Source: Sinorhizobium fredii NGR234
GTDB taxonomy: Bacteria > Pseudomonadota > Alphaproteobacteria > Rhizobiales > Rhizobiaceae
Length of the DNA: 64,000 nucleotides
Direction: 5' to 3'
NCBI RefSeq assembly: GCF_000018545.1
Contig: NC_012587.1
Span: 1,302,001 to 1,366,000, forward strand
The notes beneath the pieces were generated by a model. That model saw only the letters and a list, made by a program, of their open reading frames with translations, did no database searches and was not told the origin of the DNA. A program made the position numbers and the translations under genes. Positions 20,664 through 30,752 of this stretch are shown here, piece after piece. Each line of letters begins with the position of its first letter. Position 1 is the stretch's first letter.

Positions 20664-20678
20664 CTGAAATTCAGTTAA
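20660..20678. promoter_or_regulatory. AT-rich perfect palindrome before pdhA
   Basis: TTAACTGAA-A-TTCAGTTAA, 9-bp arms, overlapping the TAA stop of the FtsB-like gene and 122 bp before pdhA. It could be the end of the upstream transcript or an operator for the pdh operon; no U-tract follows on either strand. Confidence 0.4.
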
Positions 20679-20800
20679 CTAAAAATAATGATTTAAAATC
20701 AGTGCATTACACAGAATGATAGCCATGCAAATATGGCATTGCTGCGGCGCTCTTCTTTCCCTATGGTAGCCCACCAAAGGCTAACCATTGGGAGGAATGA

Positions 20801-21847
20801 ATGGCTCCGCGAAAAACCGCGTCCGTCTCCAGCCGCAAGGCCGCTGCCAAGACGTCCAAGAAGGACTTCGCCGGCGGTACGATCGCCGAATTTTCCAAGG
20901 AAGATGAATTGAAGGCCTATCGCGAAATGCTGCTGATCCGGCGTTTCGAGGAGAAGGCCGGCCAGCTTTACGGCATGGGCTTCATCGGCGGCTTCTGTCA
21001 CCTCTATATCGGTCAGGAGGCGGTCGTCGTCGGCATGCAACTGGCGCTGAAAGAGGGCGACCAGGTCATCACCGGTTACCGCGACCACGGCCATATGCTG
21101 GCCTGCGGCATGAGCGCCCGCGGCGTGATGGCCGAGCTTACCGGTCGCCGCGGCGGTCTTTCCAAGGGGAAGGGCGGCTCGATGCACATGTTCTCCAAGG
21201 AAAAGCATTTCTATGGCGGTCACGGCATCGTCGGCGCGCAGGTATCGCTCGGCACCGGCCTTGCCTTTGCCAACAGGTATCGCGGCAACGACAATGTCAG
21301 CCTCGCCTATTTCGGTGACGGCGCCGCCAACCAGGGACAGGTCTACGAGAGCTTCAACATGGCGGCGCTCTGGAAGCTGCCGGTAATCTACATCGTCGAG
21401 AACAACCGATACGCGATGGGCACCTCCGTGTCGCGCGCTTCGGCGCAGACCGATTTCTCGCAGCGCGGCGCTTCCTTCGGCATTCCGGGCTATCAGGTCG
21501 ACGGCATGGATGTGCGCGCCGTCAAGGCTGCGGCCGACGAGGCTGTCGAACATTGCCGCTCCGGCAAGGGACCGATCATCCTGGAGATGCTGACTTATCG
21601 CTATCGCGGCCACTCGATGTCCGATCCGGCGAAATATCGCTCGAAGGATGAAGTGCAGAAGATGCGCTCGGAGCATGATCCGATCGAGCAGGTGAAGGCC
21701 CGCCTCGTCGAAAAGGGCTGGGCGAGCGAGGACGAACTGAAGCAGGTCGACAAGGAGGTTCGCGACATCGTCGCCGACAGCGCCGATTTTGCCCAGTCTG
21801 ATCCGGAGCCGGATGTAGCCGAGCTCTATACCGACATCCTGCTTTGA
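20801..21847 (+). CDS. pdhA: Pyruvate dehydrogenase E1 alpha subunit
   Basis: A 348-aa thiamine-diphosphate-dependent E1 alpha subunit that decarboxylates pyruvate with PdhB. The ThDP motif [31 protein letters not shown] spans about residues 168-198, and the phosphorylation-loop-like [13 protein letters not shown] is present. A Lys/Ala-rich N-terminal leader of about 25 residues precedes the catalytic domain. Good GGGAGG ribosome site. First gene of pdhABC. Confidence 0.96.
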   Translation: MAPRKTASVSSRKAAAKTSKKDFAGGTIAEFSKEDELKAYREMLLIRRFEEKAGQLYGMGFIGGFCHLYIGQEAVVVGMQLALKEGDQVITGYRDHGHMLACGMSARGVMAELTGRRGGLSKGKGGSMHMFSKEKHFYGGHGIVGAQVSLGTGLAFANRYRGNDNVSLAYFGDGAANQGQVYESFNMAALWKLPVIYIVENNRYAMGTSVSRASAQTDFSQRGASFGIPGYQVDGMDVRAVKAAADEAVEHCRSGKGPIILEMLTYRYRGHSMSDPAKYRSKDEVQKMRSEHDPIEQVKARLVEKGWASEDELKQVDKEVRDIVADSADFAQSDPEPDVAELYTDILL

Positions 21848-21864
21848 TCCGGGGAGGGACGAAT

Positions 21865-23232
<1,368 letters not shown>

Positions 23233-23245
23233 GCAGGGGGTGGCA

Positions 23246-23548
23246 ATGGCAACTCTGAAGGAGACCAGGCGTATTGCCTGGTCGCTCTATTGGAAATCGA
23301 GTTTACTTTGCTTGCTGACTGGTGCAGTAGCGGGTGCGGTTTTCGGCTTCATTGTGGGGTTTATTGGCGGGTTCGCCGGTGTGCGTTCGGAGATACTTGC
23401 GCCGATTTATACGTGGGGCGGTTCGATAGTTGGCCTGCTTGCAGGTTTCGTAGCGTTCAACTTCGTAGTGGCATGGACAATTGGAAAATCGATCGGTGGA
23501 CAGCAGCTTGAACTAGCCGTCGCCACTTCGTTTCGGGAGGGACAATAA
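23246..23548 (+). CDS. Small two-span membrane protein between pdhB and pdhC
   Basis: A 100-aa protein of no family I recognise. Two or three hydrophobic spans ([22 protein letters not shown], then [21 protein letters not shown]) with glycine-rich faces follow a basic N-terminus ([14 protein letters not shown]). An AGCAGGGGG ribosome site precedes ATG 23246; a GTG two codons earlier is possible. The last base of its TAA is the first base of the pdhC ATG, so it is coupled. Its base composition is visibly lower in GC than pdhB and pdhC and its codons are less biased, suggesting a later insertion into the operon. Confidence 0.72.
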   Translation: MATLKETRRIAWSLYWKSSLLCLLTGAVAGAVFGFIVGFIGGFAGVRSEILAPIYTWGGSIVGLLAGFVAFNFVVAWTIGKSIGGQQLELAVATSFREGQ

Positions 23549-24891
23549 TGCCAATCAACATCACAATGCCTGCCCTCTCTCCGACCATGGAAGAAGGCAA
23601 TCTCGCCAAGTGGCTGGTCAAGGAAGGCGACAAGGTCAAGTCCGGCGACGTCATCGCCGAGATCGAGACCGACAAGGCGACGATGGAAGTCGAAGCCGTC
23701 GATGAGGGCACCGTCGCCAAGATCGTCGTCCCGGCCGGTACCGAAGGCGTTAAGGTCAATGCCTTGATCGCGGTTCTGGCCGCCGATGGCGAGGACGTCG
23801 CAACGGCGGCGAAGGGCAATGGCGCCGCCGCGCCGGCGTCCGCCGCCAAGGCAGAGGCACCTGCTCCGGCAGCGCCTGCCGCAGCACCTGCGCCGGCCGC
23901 GGCCCCGACCGCTCCGGCCGCAGCTTCAGCGCCGGCCGCCGCCGGGGGCGACGGAAAGCGCGTCTTCTCCTCGCCGCTCGCCCGTCGCCTTGCCAAGGAA
24001 GCGGGCATCGACCTCTCCGCAGTTGCCGGTACCGGCCCCTACGGCCGCGTCGTCAAGAAGGATGTGGAATCCGCGGTCTCCGGTGGCGCCGCCAAGCCGG
24101 CCGCAGCACCGGCTGCCGCTCAGGCACCGGCCGCGGCACCGCTCGCCAAGGGCATGTCGGAAGACGCCGTCCTCAAGCTCTTCGAGCCGGGCTCGTACGA
24201 GCTCGTCCCGCATGACGGCATGCGCAAGACGATTGCCAAGCGCCTGCAGGAATCGAAGCAGACGATCCCGCACTTCTACGTCTCCCTCGATTGCCAGCTC
24301 GATGCGCTGCTGGCGCTGCGCGCCCAGCTCAACGCCGCTGCACCCGAGAAGGACGGCAAGCCGGTCTACAAGCTCTCGGTCAACGACATGGTGATCAAGG
24401 CGCTGGCGCTGGCGTTGCGCGACGTTCCGGATGCGAATGTGTCCTGGACCGACACGAACATGGTCAAGCACAAGCATGCCGATGTCGGCGTTGCCGTGTC
24501 GATCCCGGGCGGGCTGATCACGCCGATCATCCGCCAGGCGGAGCTGAAGAGCTTGTCCGCCATCTCCAACGAGATGAAGGACTACGGCAAGCGCGCCAAG
24601 GAGCGCAAGCTGAAGCCCGAGGAATACCAGGGTGGCACCACCGCGGTTTCCAACATGGGCATGATGGGCGTCAAGAACTTCGCAGCCGTCGTCAACCCGC
24701 CGCATGCGACGATCCTCGCGGTCGGCGCCGGCGAGGAGCGCGTCATCGTCAAGAACAAGGAGATGGTCGTCGCCAACATGATGACCGTCACGCTCTCGAC
24801 CGACCATCGCTGCGTCGATGGCGCGCTCGGCGCCGAACTGCTCGGTGCCTTCAAGCGCTACATCGAAAACCCGATGGGCATGCTCGTCTGA
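23548..24891 (+). CDS. pdhC: Pyruvate dehydrogenase E2, dihydrolipoamide acetyltransferase
   Basis: A 447-aa E2 core. Order: lipoyl domain (1-78, Lys in [15 protein letters not shown]), Ala/Pro linker, peripheral-subunit-binding domain ([34 protein letters not shown], about 132-165), second Ala/Pro linker, and catalytic acyltransferase domain ending in [26 protein letters not shown] with the active-site H-R-x-x-D-G motif. One lipoyl domain only. The upstream ribosome site (GGGAGGGACAATA) resembles that of pdhB (GGGAGGGACGAAT), reflecting the duplicated lipoyl start. Confidence 0.96.
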   Translation: MPINITMPALSPTMEEGNLAKWLVKEGDKVKSGDVIAEIETDKATMEVEAVDEGTVAKIVVPAGTEGVKVNALIAVLAADGEDVATAAKGNGAAAPASAAKAEAPAPAAPAAAPAPAAAPTAPAAASAPAAAGGDGKRVFSSPLARRLAKEAGIDLSAVAGTGPYGRVVKKDVESAVSGGAAKPAAAPAAAQAPAAAPLAKGMSEDAVLKLFEPGSYELVPHDGMRKTIAKRLQESKQTIPHFYVSLDCQLDALLALRAQLNAAAPEKDGKPVYKLSVNDMVIKALALALRDVPDANVSWTDTNMVKHKHADVGVAVSIPGGLITPIIRQAELKSLSAISNEMKDYGKRAKERKLKPEEYQGGTTAVSNMGMMGVKNFAAVVNPPHATILAVGAGEERVIVKNKEMVVANMMTVTLSTDHRCVDGALGAELLGAFKRYIENPMGMLV

Positions 24892-24899
24892 TGCGAACC

Positions 24900-24920
24900 G
24901 GACCGGCATAACGCCGGTCC
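24900..24920. other. Hairpin after pdhC
   Basis: GGACCGGC with GCCGGTCC around loop ATAAC, no U-tract. It may protect the pdhABC mRNA or give partial termination before the esterase gene. Confidence 0.4.
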
Positions 24921-24948
24921 GTCCTCTCCCTGACATGCGAGTGGGCAG

Positions 24949-25590
24949 ATGAAGACAGTCCTTTGCTATGGTGACAGTCTGACCTGGGGCTATGACGCGA
25001 GCGGCGCGGGTCGCCATCCCCTGGAAGATCGCTGGCCGACCTTGCTTCAGAAAGCGCTGGGCGTCGGCGTCAACGTCATCGCCGAGGGGCTAAACGGCCG
25101 CACGACCGCTTATGACGATCATCTCGCCGATTGCGACCGCAACGGCGCGCGCGTCCTGCCGACCGTGCTGCACAGCCACGCGCCGCTCGATCTCGTCGTC
25201 TTCATGCTCGGCTCCAACGACATGAAGCCGATAATCCATGGCACGGCCTTCGGCGCCGTCAAGGGCATCGAGCGCCTAGTCAATTTGGTTCGCAAGCACG
25301 ACTGGCCGACGGAAACGGAGGAGGGGCCCAGTATCCTGATCGTCTCGCCTCCACCGATTTGCGAAACGGCCGATAGCGCCTTTGCCGCCATGTTTGCCGG
25401 CGGCGTCGAGCAGTCGGCGATGCTGGCGTCGCTTTATCGCGACCTCGCCGACGAGCTCGATTGCGGTTTCTTCGACGCCGGCTCGGTCGCCGGGACGACG
25501 CCGCTCGATGGGGTGCATCTCGACGCCGAGAATACCCGCGCGATCGGTCGCGGCGTGGAGCCGGTCGTCCGGATGATGCTCGGGCTTTGA
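24949..25590 (+). CDS. SGNH/GDSL-type esterase
   Basis: A 213-aa SGNH hydrolase: block I CYGDSLTWGYD (nucleophile Ser), block II Gly in EGLNGRTTAYD, block III LGSNDMK, block V DGVHLDAEN (Asp/His). It is close to arylesterases and 7-ACA-type acyl hydrolases of rhizobia. No signal peptide, so cytoplasmic. It sits inside the pdh cluster, 57 bp after pdhC and 2 bp before the GNAT gene, but a role in pyruvate oxidation is not evident. Confidence 0.9.
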   Translation: MKTVLCYGDSLTWGYDASGAGRHPLEDRWPTLLQKALGVGVNVIAEGLNGRTTAYDDHLADCDRNGARVLPTVLHSHAPLDLVVFMLGSNDMKPIIHGTAFGAVKGIERLVNLVRKHDWPTETEEGPSILIVSPPPICETADSAFAAMFAGGVEQSAMLASLYRDLADELDCGFFDAGSVAGTTPLDGVHLDAENTRAIGRGVEPVVRMMLGL

Positions 25591-25592
25591 CG

Positions 25593-26174
25593 ATGGCGGC
25601 TGTCGCAACCCTGAGACCCGCACAACGGAGCGAGGCGGCGGAACTGGCGGTCCTCGTCGATGTCGCCTCGCACGGCTTTGCCTCGTGGCTGTGGTACGGC
25701 GGCGTCTTGAGCGGATCGGCGGATACCGCTTTCGAACACGGCCGCAACCGGCTGCGCCAGGATGAGGGCTTGGGGACGTGGCGCGACGCGGTGGTCGCCG
25801 TCCTCGAAGAAGAGATCGTTGGCGTTTCGGTGTCCTATGGCATCGATGCGTCGGTGCGGGACATCGAGCCGAAGCATCCGGTGCTCGGGCCGCTGCTTGC
25901 CCTTCAGAGCGAGATTGTCGGCCACTGGTTCATCGACAGCCTCGGCGTCTACAGCGCGCATCGCGGCAAGGGGATTGGCCGGGCACTGCTCGGAAACGAA
26001 TTCATACGCGCCGGCGCGGCGCCGGTGAGCCTGATCACCGAGAGCCACAATGAAAAGGCGCAGGCGCTCTACAAGAGGAACGGCTTCGAAGAGGTGACGC
26101 GCGCCGAGGCCGTACCGCTCTTCGAAGACAGCAGGAAACATGACTGGGTGCTCTTCACCCGCAAGGTCGCTTGA
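25593..26174 (+). CDS. GNAT family N-acetyltransferase
   Basis: A 193-aa GNAT protein. The acetyl-CoA loop is SAHRGKGIGRALLGNEFI (about 128-145), with ITESHNEKAQALYKRNGFEEV as motif B. An N-terminal extension of about 70 residues (GFASWLWYGGVLSG) precedes the core. The ATG is 2 bp after the esterase stop and lpdA starts 18 bp later, so it is part of the same transcript. Substrate unknown. Confidence 0.85.
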   Translation: MAAVATLRPAQRSEAAELAVLVDVASHGFASWLWYGGVLSGSADTAFEHGRNRLRQDEGLGTWRDAVVAVLEEEIVGVSVSYGIDASVRDIEPKHPVLGPLLALQSEIVGHWFIDSLGVYSAHRGKGIGRALLGNEFIRAGAAPVSLITESHNEKAQALYKRNGFEEVTRAEAVPLFEDSRKHDWVLFTRKVA

Positions 26175-26192
26175 AACAAAGGTAGGAAACAC

Positions 26193-27638
26193 ATGGCTGA
26201 GAATTACGACGTCATCGTTATCGGTTCGGGCCCGGGCGGCTATGTCACCGCCATCCGCTCGGCGCAACTGGGCTTGAAGACGGCGATCGTCGAGCGCGAG
26301 CATCTGGGCGGCATCTGCCTCAACTGGGGCTGCATCCCGACCAAGGCGCTGCTGCGCTCCGCCGAAATCCTCGACCATGCCAATCACGCCAAGAATTACG
26401 GCCTGACGCTCGAAGGCAAGATGACAGCCAATGTCAAGGATGTCGTCGCCCGCTCGCGCGGCGTTTCGGCGCGGCTGAACGGCGGCGTCGCCTTCCTCAT
26501 GAAGAAGAACAAGATCGACGTGATCTGGGGCGAGGCGAAGCTGACGAAACCCGGCGAGATCGTTGTCGCCGCGTCGTCGAAGCCGGCCGTCCAGCCGCAG
26601 AACCCGGTTCCGAAGGGCGTCAAGGGCGACGGGACCTATACGGCCAAGCACATCATCATCGCGACCGGCGCACGGCCGCGCGCGCTGCCCGGCATCGAGC
26701 CGGACGGCAAGCTGATCTGGACCTATTTCGAGGCGATGAAGCCCGAAGAACTGCCGAAGTCGATGGTCGTCATGGGCTCCGGCGCGATCGGCATCGAATT
26801 CGCAAGCTTCTACCTCTCGATGGGCGTCGATGTGACCGTCGTCGAGCTCCTGCCGCAGGTAATGCCGGTCGAGGACGCCGAGATTTCCGCCCTGGCCCGC
26901 AAGCAGCTCGAGAAGCGCGGCATGAAGATCTTCACGGACGCCAAGGTAACGAAGGTCGAAAAGGGCGCCAACGACGTCACGGCCCATGTCGAGACGAAGG
27001 ACGGCAAGACAACGCCGATCAAGGCGGACCGTCTGATCTCCGCCGTCGGCGTCCAGGGCAATATCGAAAACCTCGGGCTCGAAGCGCTCGGCATCAAGAC
27101 CGATCGCGGCTGCATCGTCACCGACGGTTACGGCAAGACCAATGTGGCCGGCGTCTATGCGATCGGCGATGTCGCCGGCCCGCCGATGCTGGCGCACAAG
27201 GCCGAGCATGAAGGCGTGATCTGCGTCGAGAAGATCGCCGGCGTTCCTGGCGTCCATGCGCTCGACAAGACCAAGGTCCCGGGCTGCACCTATTGCGACC
27301 CGCAGGTTGCCTCCGTCGGCCTCACCGAGGCGAAGGCCAAGGAACTCGGTCGCGATATTCGCGTCGGCCGCTACAGCTTCGGCGCCAACGGCAAGGCGAT
27401 CGCGCTCGGCGAGGACCAGGGCATGATCAAGACGATCTTCGACAAGAAGACCGGCGAACTGCTCGGTGCCCACATGGTTGGCGCGGAAGTCACCGAACTT
27501 ATCCAGGGCTTCGTCGTCGCCATGAACCTGGAGACGACCGAGGAAGAGCTGATGCACACGATCTTCCCGCATCCGACGCTCTCCGAAATGATGAAGGAAA
27601 GCGTACTCGACGCCTACGGAAAGGTGTTGAACGCTTGA
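26193..27638 (+). CDS. lpdA: Dihydrolipoamide dehydrogenase (E3)
   Basis: A 481-aa flavoprotein disulfide reductase reoxidising dihydrolipoamide for the PDH complex. FAD-binding VIGSGPGGYVTAI, redox disulfide GGICLNWGCIPTKALL, NAD-binding VVMGSGAIGIEFASFYLSMG, VYAIGDVAG, and the C-terminal catalytic HPTLSEMMKE (His-Glu) are all present. About 40 residues around 115-145 (LTKPGEIVVAASSKPAVQP) form a lysine-rich insert relative to the shortest E3 proteins. AGGTAGGAAA precedes the start. Confidence 0.95.
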   Translation: MAENYDVIVIGSGPGGYVTAIRSAQLGLKTAIVEREHLGGICLNWGCIPTKALLRSAEILDHANHAKNYGLTLEGKMTANVKDVVARSRGVSARLNGGVAFLMKKNKIDVIWGEAKLTKPGEIVVAASSKPAVQPQNPVPKGVKGDGTYTAKHIIIATGARPRALPGIEPDGKLIWTYFEAMKPEELPKSMVVMGSGAIGIEFASFYLSMGVDVTVVELLPQVMPVEDAEISALARKQLEKRGMKIFTDAKVTKVEKGANDVTAHVETKDGKTTPIKADRLISAVGVQGNIENLGLEALGIKTDRGCIVTDGYGKTNVAGVYAIGDVAGPPMLAHKAEHEGVICVEKIAGVPGVHALDKTKVPGCTYCDPQVASVGLTEAKAKELGRDIRVGRYSFGANGKAIALGEDQGMIKTIFDKKTGELLGAHMVGAEVTELIQGFVVAMNLETTEEELMHTIFPHPTLSEMMKESVLDAYGKVLNA

Positions 27639-27713
27639 TGACGTGCGGCCGCCCGAAACTTGCGCTATATTCACGCATTGCTTGCGTGACATCTTCAGTG
27701 CTCGGAGGGTTTC

Positions 27714-27965
27714 ATGAGCGTGAACGGCGTGGGTATTCTGGCGGCAATCATCATCGGCGGTCTCGCCGGCTGGCTGGCGGAGAAATTCATGAACAGCCAG
27801 ATGGGGCTGTTTATGAACATCATTCTCGGCATCATCGGCGCGGTCGTCCTGAACTTCATCCTGGCGGCATTCGGAATGGCCTATGCCGGCTGGGTTGCCT
27901 ATCTGATCGTCGGCTTCATCGGAGCCTGCCTGCTGATTGCGGTAGGTCGAGCGGTCCGAGGATAG
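27714..27965 (+). CDS. GlsB/YeaQ/YmgE family membrane protein
   Basis: An 83-aa, three-span protein with the family pattern AAIIIGGLAGWLAEKFM, MNIILGIIGAVVLNFIL, GWVAYLIVGFIGACLLIAVGR. Often annotated as transglycosylase-associated and stress-induced, without proven activity. CGGAGGG precedes the ATG by 4 bases. Between lpdA and lipA. Confidence 0.85.
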   Translation: MSVNGVGILAAIIIGGLAGWLAEKFMNSQMGLFMNIILGIIGAVVLNFILAAFGMAYAGWVAYLIVGFIGACLLIAVGRAVRG

Positions 27966-27983
27966 AGAAGCCTCTACTATTCA

Positions 27984-28086
27984 CTACAGCGCCGCGCATC
28001 TGCCAGACGCGCAAAGGTCGCTGTAGCACTTTGAATTGCTGCATGTTTTTATCCTTAAATCGGCTAGGATTTAAGGAAACAGGCAG
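27984..28086. repeat. Two-hairpin intergenic element upstream of lipA
   Basis: First hairpin: CTACAGCG (27984-27991) with CGCTGTAG (28019-28026), enclosing a second stem GCGCATCT/AGACGCGC. Second hairpin: CCTTAAAT (28053-28060) with ATTTAAGG (28069-28076), extended outward by CTGC...GCAG. This two-part structure is one I recall as widely repeated between genes in Rhizobiaceae. It could be a MITE remnant or an RNA structure in the lipA leader. Confidence 0.6.
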
Positions 28087-28200
28087 GACCGGTCAGGCTG
28101 CCATGCAAATGACGGCCTGACTTTTCATGTCTGGCTGTTTATATAGATCGAAAAACCAGCGGCCCTCGGCCCGCTTGCTCGATACGACGAAGGAAGACAG

Positions 28201-29172
28201 ATGGTAACGGTTTTCGATGCGGTCTCGGATCGGGCTCAACGCGTTCGCCACCCGGAAAAGGCGCACAGGCCGGATACGGAAGTGCTGCGCAAGCCGGACT
28301 GGATCCGAGTCAAGGCACCGACCTCGAAGGGCTATCAGGAGACCCGTTCGATCGTGAAGAGCAACAAGCTCGTCACCGTCTGCGAGGAGGCCGGCTGCCC
28401 GAACATCGGCGAATGTTGGGACAAGAAGCACGCCACCTTCATGATCATGGGCGAGATCTGTACGCGTGCCTGCGCCTTCTGCAATGTCTCGACCGGCAAG
28501 CCGAACGCGCTTGACCTCGACGAACCCGAGAACGTCGCCAAGGCGGTCAAGCAGATGGGCTTGAGCCACGTCGTCATCACCTCGGTCGACCGTGACGACC
28601 TCGACGACGGCGGTGCGGAGCACTTCGAGAAGGTGATCTTCGCGATTCGCGAAGCCTCGCCCTTGACGACGATCGAGATCCTGACACCGGACTTCCTGAG
28701 GAAGCCCGGCGCGCTGGAGCGGGTCGTCGCCGCCAAGCCGGATGTCTTCAACCACAATCTCGAAACCGTTCCGTCGAACTATCTGACGGTGCGCCCCGGG
28801 GCGCGCTATTTCCATTCGATCCGCCTCTTGCAGCGGGTGAAGGAACTCGATCCGACGATGTTCACCAAATCCGGCATCATGGTCGGCCTCGGCGAGGAGC
28901 GGAACGAGGTCTTGCAGCTGATGGACGACCTGCGCACCGCCGATGTCGACTTCCTGACGATCGGCCAGTACCTGCAGCCGACGCGCAAGCACCACAAGGT
29001 CGAGAACTTCGTGACGCCCGAGGAGTTCAAGTCCTACGAGACCGTCGCCTACACCAAGGGCTTCCTGATGGTCGCGTCGAGCCCGCTGACCCGCTCGTCG
29101 CACCACGCCGGCGACGATTTCGCGCGGCTGCGGGCGGCGCGGGAGAAGAAGTTGCTGGCTGCAGCGGAATAG
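28201..29172 (+). CDS. lipA: Lipoyl synthase
   Basis: A 323-aa radical-SAM enzyme inserting two sulfurs into octanoyl domains, the last step of lipoate synthesis for PdhB and PdhC. It has the auxiliary cluster motif [13 protein letters not shown], the radical-SAM motif [10 protein letters not shown], and the C-terminal [15 protein letters not shown] with the Arg-Ser-Ser cluster ligand. AAGGAAG precedes the start. Its position beside pdh and lpd genes matches its role. Confidence 0.97.
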   Translation: MVTVFDAVSDRAQRVRHPEKAHRPDTEVLRKPDWIRVKAPTSKGYQETRSIVKSNKLVTVCEEAGCPNIGECWDKKHATFMIMGEICTRACAFCNVSTGKPNALDLDEPENVAKAVKQMGLSHVVITSVDRDDLDDGGAEHFEKVIFAIREASPLTTIEILTPDFLRKPGALERVVAAKPDVFNHNLETVPSNYLTVRPGARYFHSIRLLQRVKELDPTMFTKSGIMVGLGEERNEVLQLMDDLRTADVDFLTIGQYLQPTRKHHKVENFVTPEEFKSYETVAYTKGFLMVASSPLTRSSHHAGDDFARLRAAREKKLLAAAE

Positions 29173-29194
29173 TCCGCTCGCCATCGTTGCGGGA

Positions 29195-29230
29195 ATGACA
29201 GCCGCGGCGCTCGCGCGTCGCGGCTGTCAT
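29195..29230. terminator. Hairpin after lipA
   Basis: A perfect 12-bp stem ATGACAGCCGCG with CGCGGCTGTCAT, 12-base loop, followed by GTCTTGG. It may end lipA transcription but lacks a U-tract. Confidence 0.45.
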
Positions 29231-29244
29231 GTCTTGGAGGCGGA

Positions 29245-29808
29245 ATGGCGAACCACCTGTCCGATATGGCTGAGGCAGCCTCTCATCTCTCGAGGGCGAA
29301 GCGGATTCTGGTGATCGGCTGCTCGGGCGGCGGCAAGACGACTTTGGCGCGGTGGCTTTCGGCACGGTTCGATCTGCCATTCGTCTCGATGGACCAGGAG
29401 TTCTTCTGGCTACCCGGCTGGGTTTCGAGAGCGCGTGCGGAACAACGGACATTGATTGCGGCCAGGGTCGACGAGCCGCGATGGGTCATGGACGGAACAA
29501 ACCCGTCGAGCTTCGATCTGAGGATGCCGCGCACGGACGTCGTCGTCTGGGTGCGTATGCCGCGCCTGCTGTGCCTGTGGGGTGCAGCGAGCCGCTGGCT
29601 GAAATGGCGTGGGCAGGCGCGACCGGAAATGGCCGACGGTTGCCCCGAACGATTAAGCCCGGACTTCATCCGCTACATTTGGACTTTCGAGCGCAAGTTC
29701 GCACCGGCGATCGCCATCGGCCTTGAGGCGTATTCCGTTCCGGTCATTCAGATAAGAAGCCGGGCACAAATGCGTCGGCTCCTTGATCTTCTCGCGCCTC
29801 GGCCTTAA
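29245..29808 (+). CDS. P-loop ATPase, adenylate-kinase-like
   Basis: A 187-aa protein with Walker A GCSGGGKTTLARWLS at about residues 31-45, followed by DLPFVSMDQEFFWLPGW and PRTDVVVWVRMPRLLC. It belongs to the group of small topology-modulation or adenylate-kinase-related proteins (FlaR/AAK-like) of unknown substrate. A GGAGGCGG ribosome site overlaps the lipA hairpin end. The 3' end is 9 bp from the next gene. Confidence 0.75.
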   Translation: MANHLSDMAEAASHLSRAKRILVIGCSGGGKTTLARWLSARFDLPFVSMDQEFFWLPGWVSRARAEQRTLIAARVDEPRWVMDGTNPSSFDLRMPRTDVVVWVRMPRLLCLWGAASRWLKWRGQARPEMADGCPERLSPDFIRYIWTFERKFAPAIAIGLEAYSVPVIQIRSRAQMRRLLDLLAPRP

Positions 29809-29817
29809 CTCCAAATC

Positions 29818-30267
29818 ATGCCGCATTTCGAAACCAACCACGTCGTCAAGCACTCGGCCGAAGAGATGTTCAACCTCGTTGCCGATGTCGAGCGCTATCC
29901 GGAATTCCTGCCGCTTTGCGAGGCGCTCAGTGTCCGCTCGCGCAAGGAGCGCGACGGCAAGGTGCTGCTGCTTGCCGACATGACGGTCGGCTACAAGGCG
30001 ATCCGCGAGACGTTTACGACGCAGGTCCTGCTGAAACCCGCCGAGCGGATGATCGACGTCAATTATATCGAGGGGCCATTCAAGTATCTCGATAATGTCT
30101 GGCGTTTCGAGCCTGTGAACGACAGCCAGTCGATCGTGCATTTCTACATCGACTACGAATTCAAGAGCCGCATACTCGGCGCCCTGATGGGCTCGATGTT
30201 CGATCGCGCTTTCCGCATGTTCTCGGAAGCCTTCGAGAAACGCGCCGACGCGGTCTACGGCGCCTGA
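29818..30267 (+). CDS. COQ10/RatA-type START-like protein
   Basis: A 149-aa polyketide-cyclase/START-fold protein: HSAEEMFNLVADVERYPEFLPLCEAL is the family signature, with FKYLDNVWRFEP and the helical ALMGSMFDRAFRMFSEAFEKRA end. In alphaproteobacteria these are viewed as COQ10-like ubiquinone-binding proteins; the E. coli homologue is called RatA. Chaperoning of ubiquinone is the more likely role. Its last 13 bp overlap the end of the convergent cinA-like gene. Confidence 0.88.
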   Translation: MPHFETNHVVKHSAEEMFNLVADVERYPEFLPLCEALSVRSRKERDGKVLLLADMTVGYKAIRETFTTQVLLKPAERMIDVNYIEGPFKYLDNVWRFEPVNDSQSIVHFYIDYEFKSRILGALMGSMFDRAFRMFSEAFEKRADAVYGA

Positions 30268-30752
30268 GCGATCTCCTTCAGGAGATCGAGCGCCGTTCTC
30301 ACCGTTGCCAGGCGCACCGCATCGCGACCGATATCGCCGTAGCGCATCTCCCGGTGAAGGAGATTGCCCGATCGCCCTGCGGCAGCCAGGTGGACAAGCC
30401 CGACCGGCTTCTCAACCGAGCCGCCGCTTGGGCCCGCAATGCCCGTGACTGCGACCGCGAGATCGGCAGCGGAGTGCGCGATGGCGCCCCGCACCATTTC
30501 TATGGCCGTTTCGCGAGAGACCGCGCCATGGGCCGCAAGCGTCGCGGCATCAACGCCGAGCATGTCGATTTTCGCCTCGTTGGAATAGGTGACGAAGCCG
30601 CGGTCGACGACCGAGGACGAGCCGCCGATCTCGGTCAGCGCGGCGGCGATCAGGCCGCCGGTACAGGATTCGGCGGTGGCGACCTTCAGCCCCCGCTCGG
30701 TGAAATCGGCAATGATGGCCCGCGCCGCCGCTTCGATGTAGGCCGGCCACAT
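30255..30752 (-). CDS. CinA C-terminal domain amidase
   Basis: A 165-aa stand-alone CinA-C (PncC-type) domain: VATAESCTGGLIAAALTEIGGSS with the catalytic Ser, GFVTYSNEAKIDMLGV, and AVTGIAGPSGGSVEKPVGLV. PncC deamidates nicotinamide mononucleotide in NAD salvage. Start at 30752 in a TGATG overlap with ispDF, so it is the second gene of an ispDF-cinA operon. Confidence 0.9.
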   Translation of the reverse strand: MWPAYIEAAARAIIADFTERGLKVATAESCTGGLIAAALTEIGGSSSVVDRGFVTYSNEAKIDMLGVDAATLAAHGAVSRETAIEMVRGAIAHSAADLAVAVTGIAGPSGGSVEKPVGLVHLAAAGRSGNLLHREMRYGDIGRDAVRLATVRTALDLLKEIAQAP

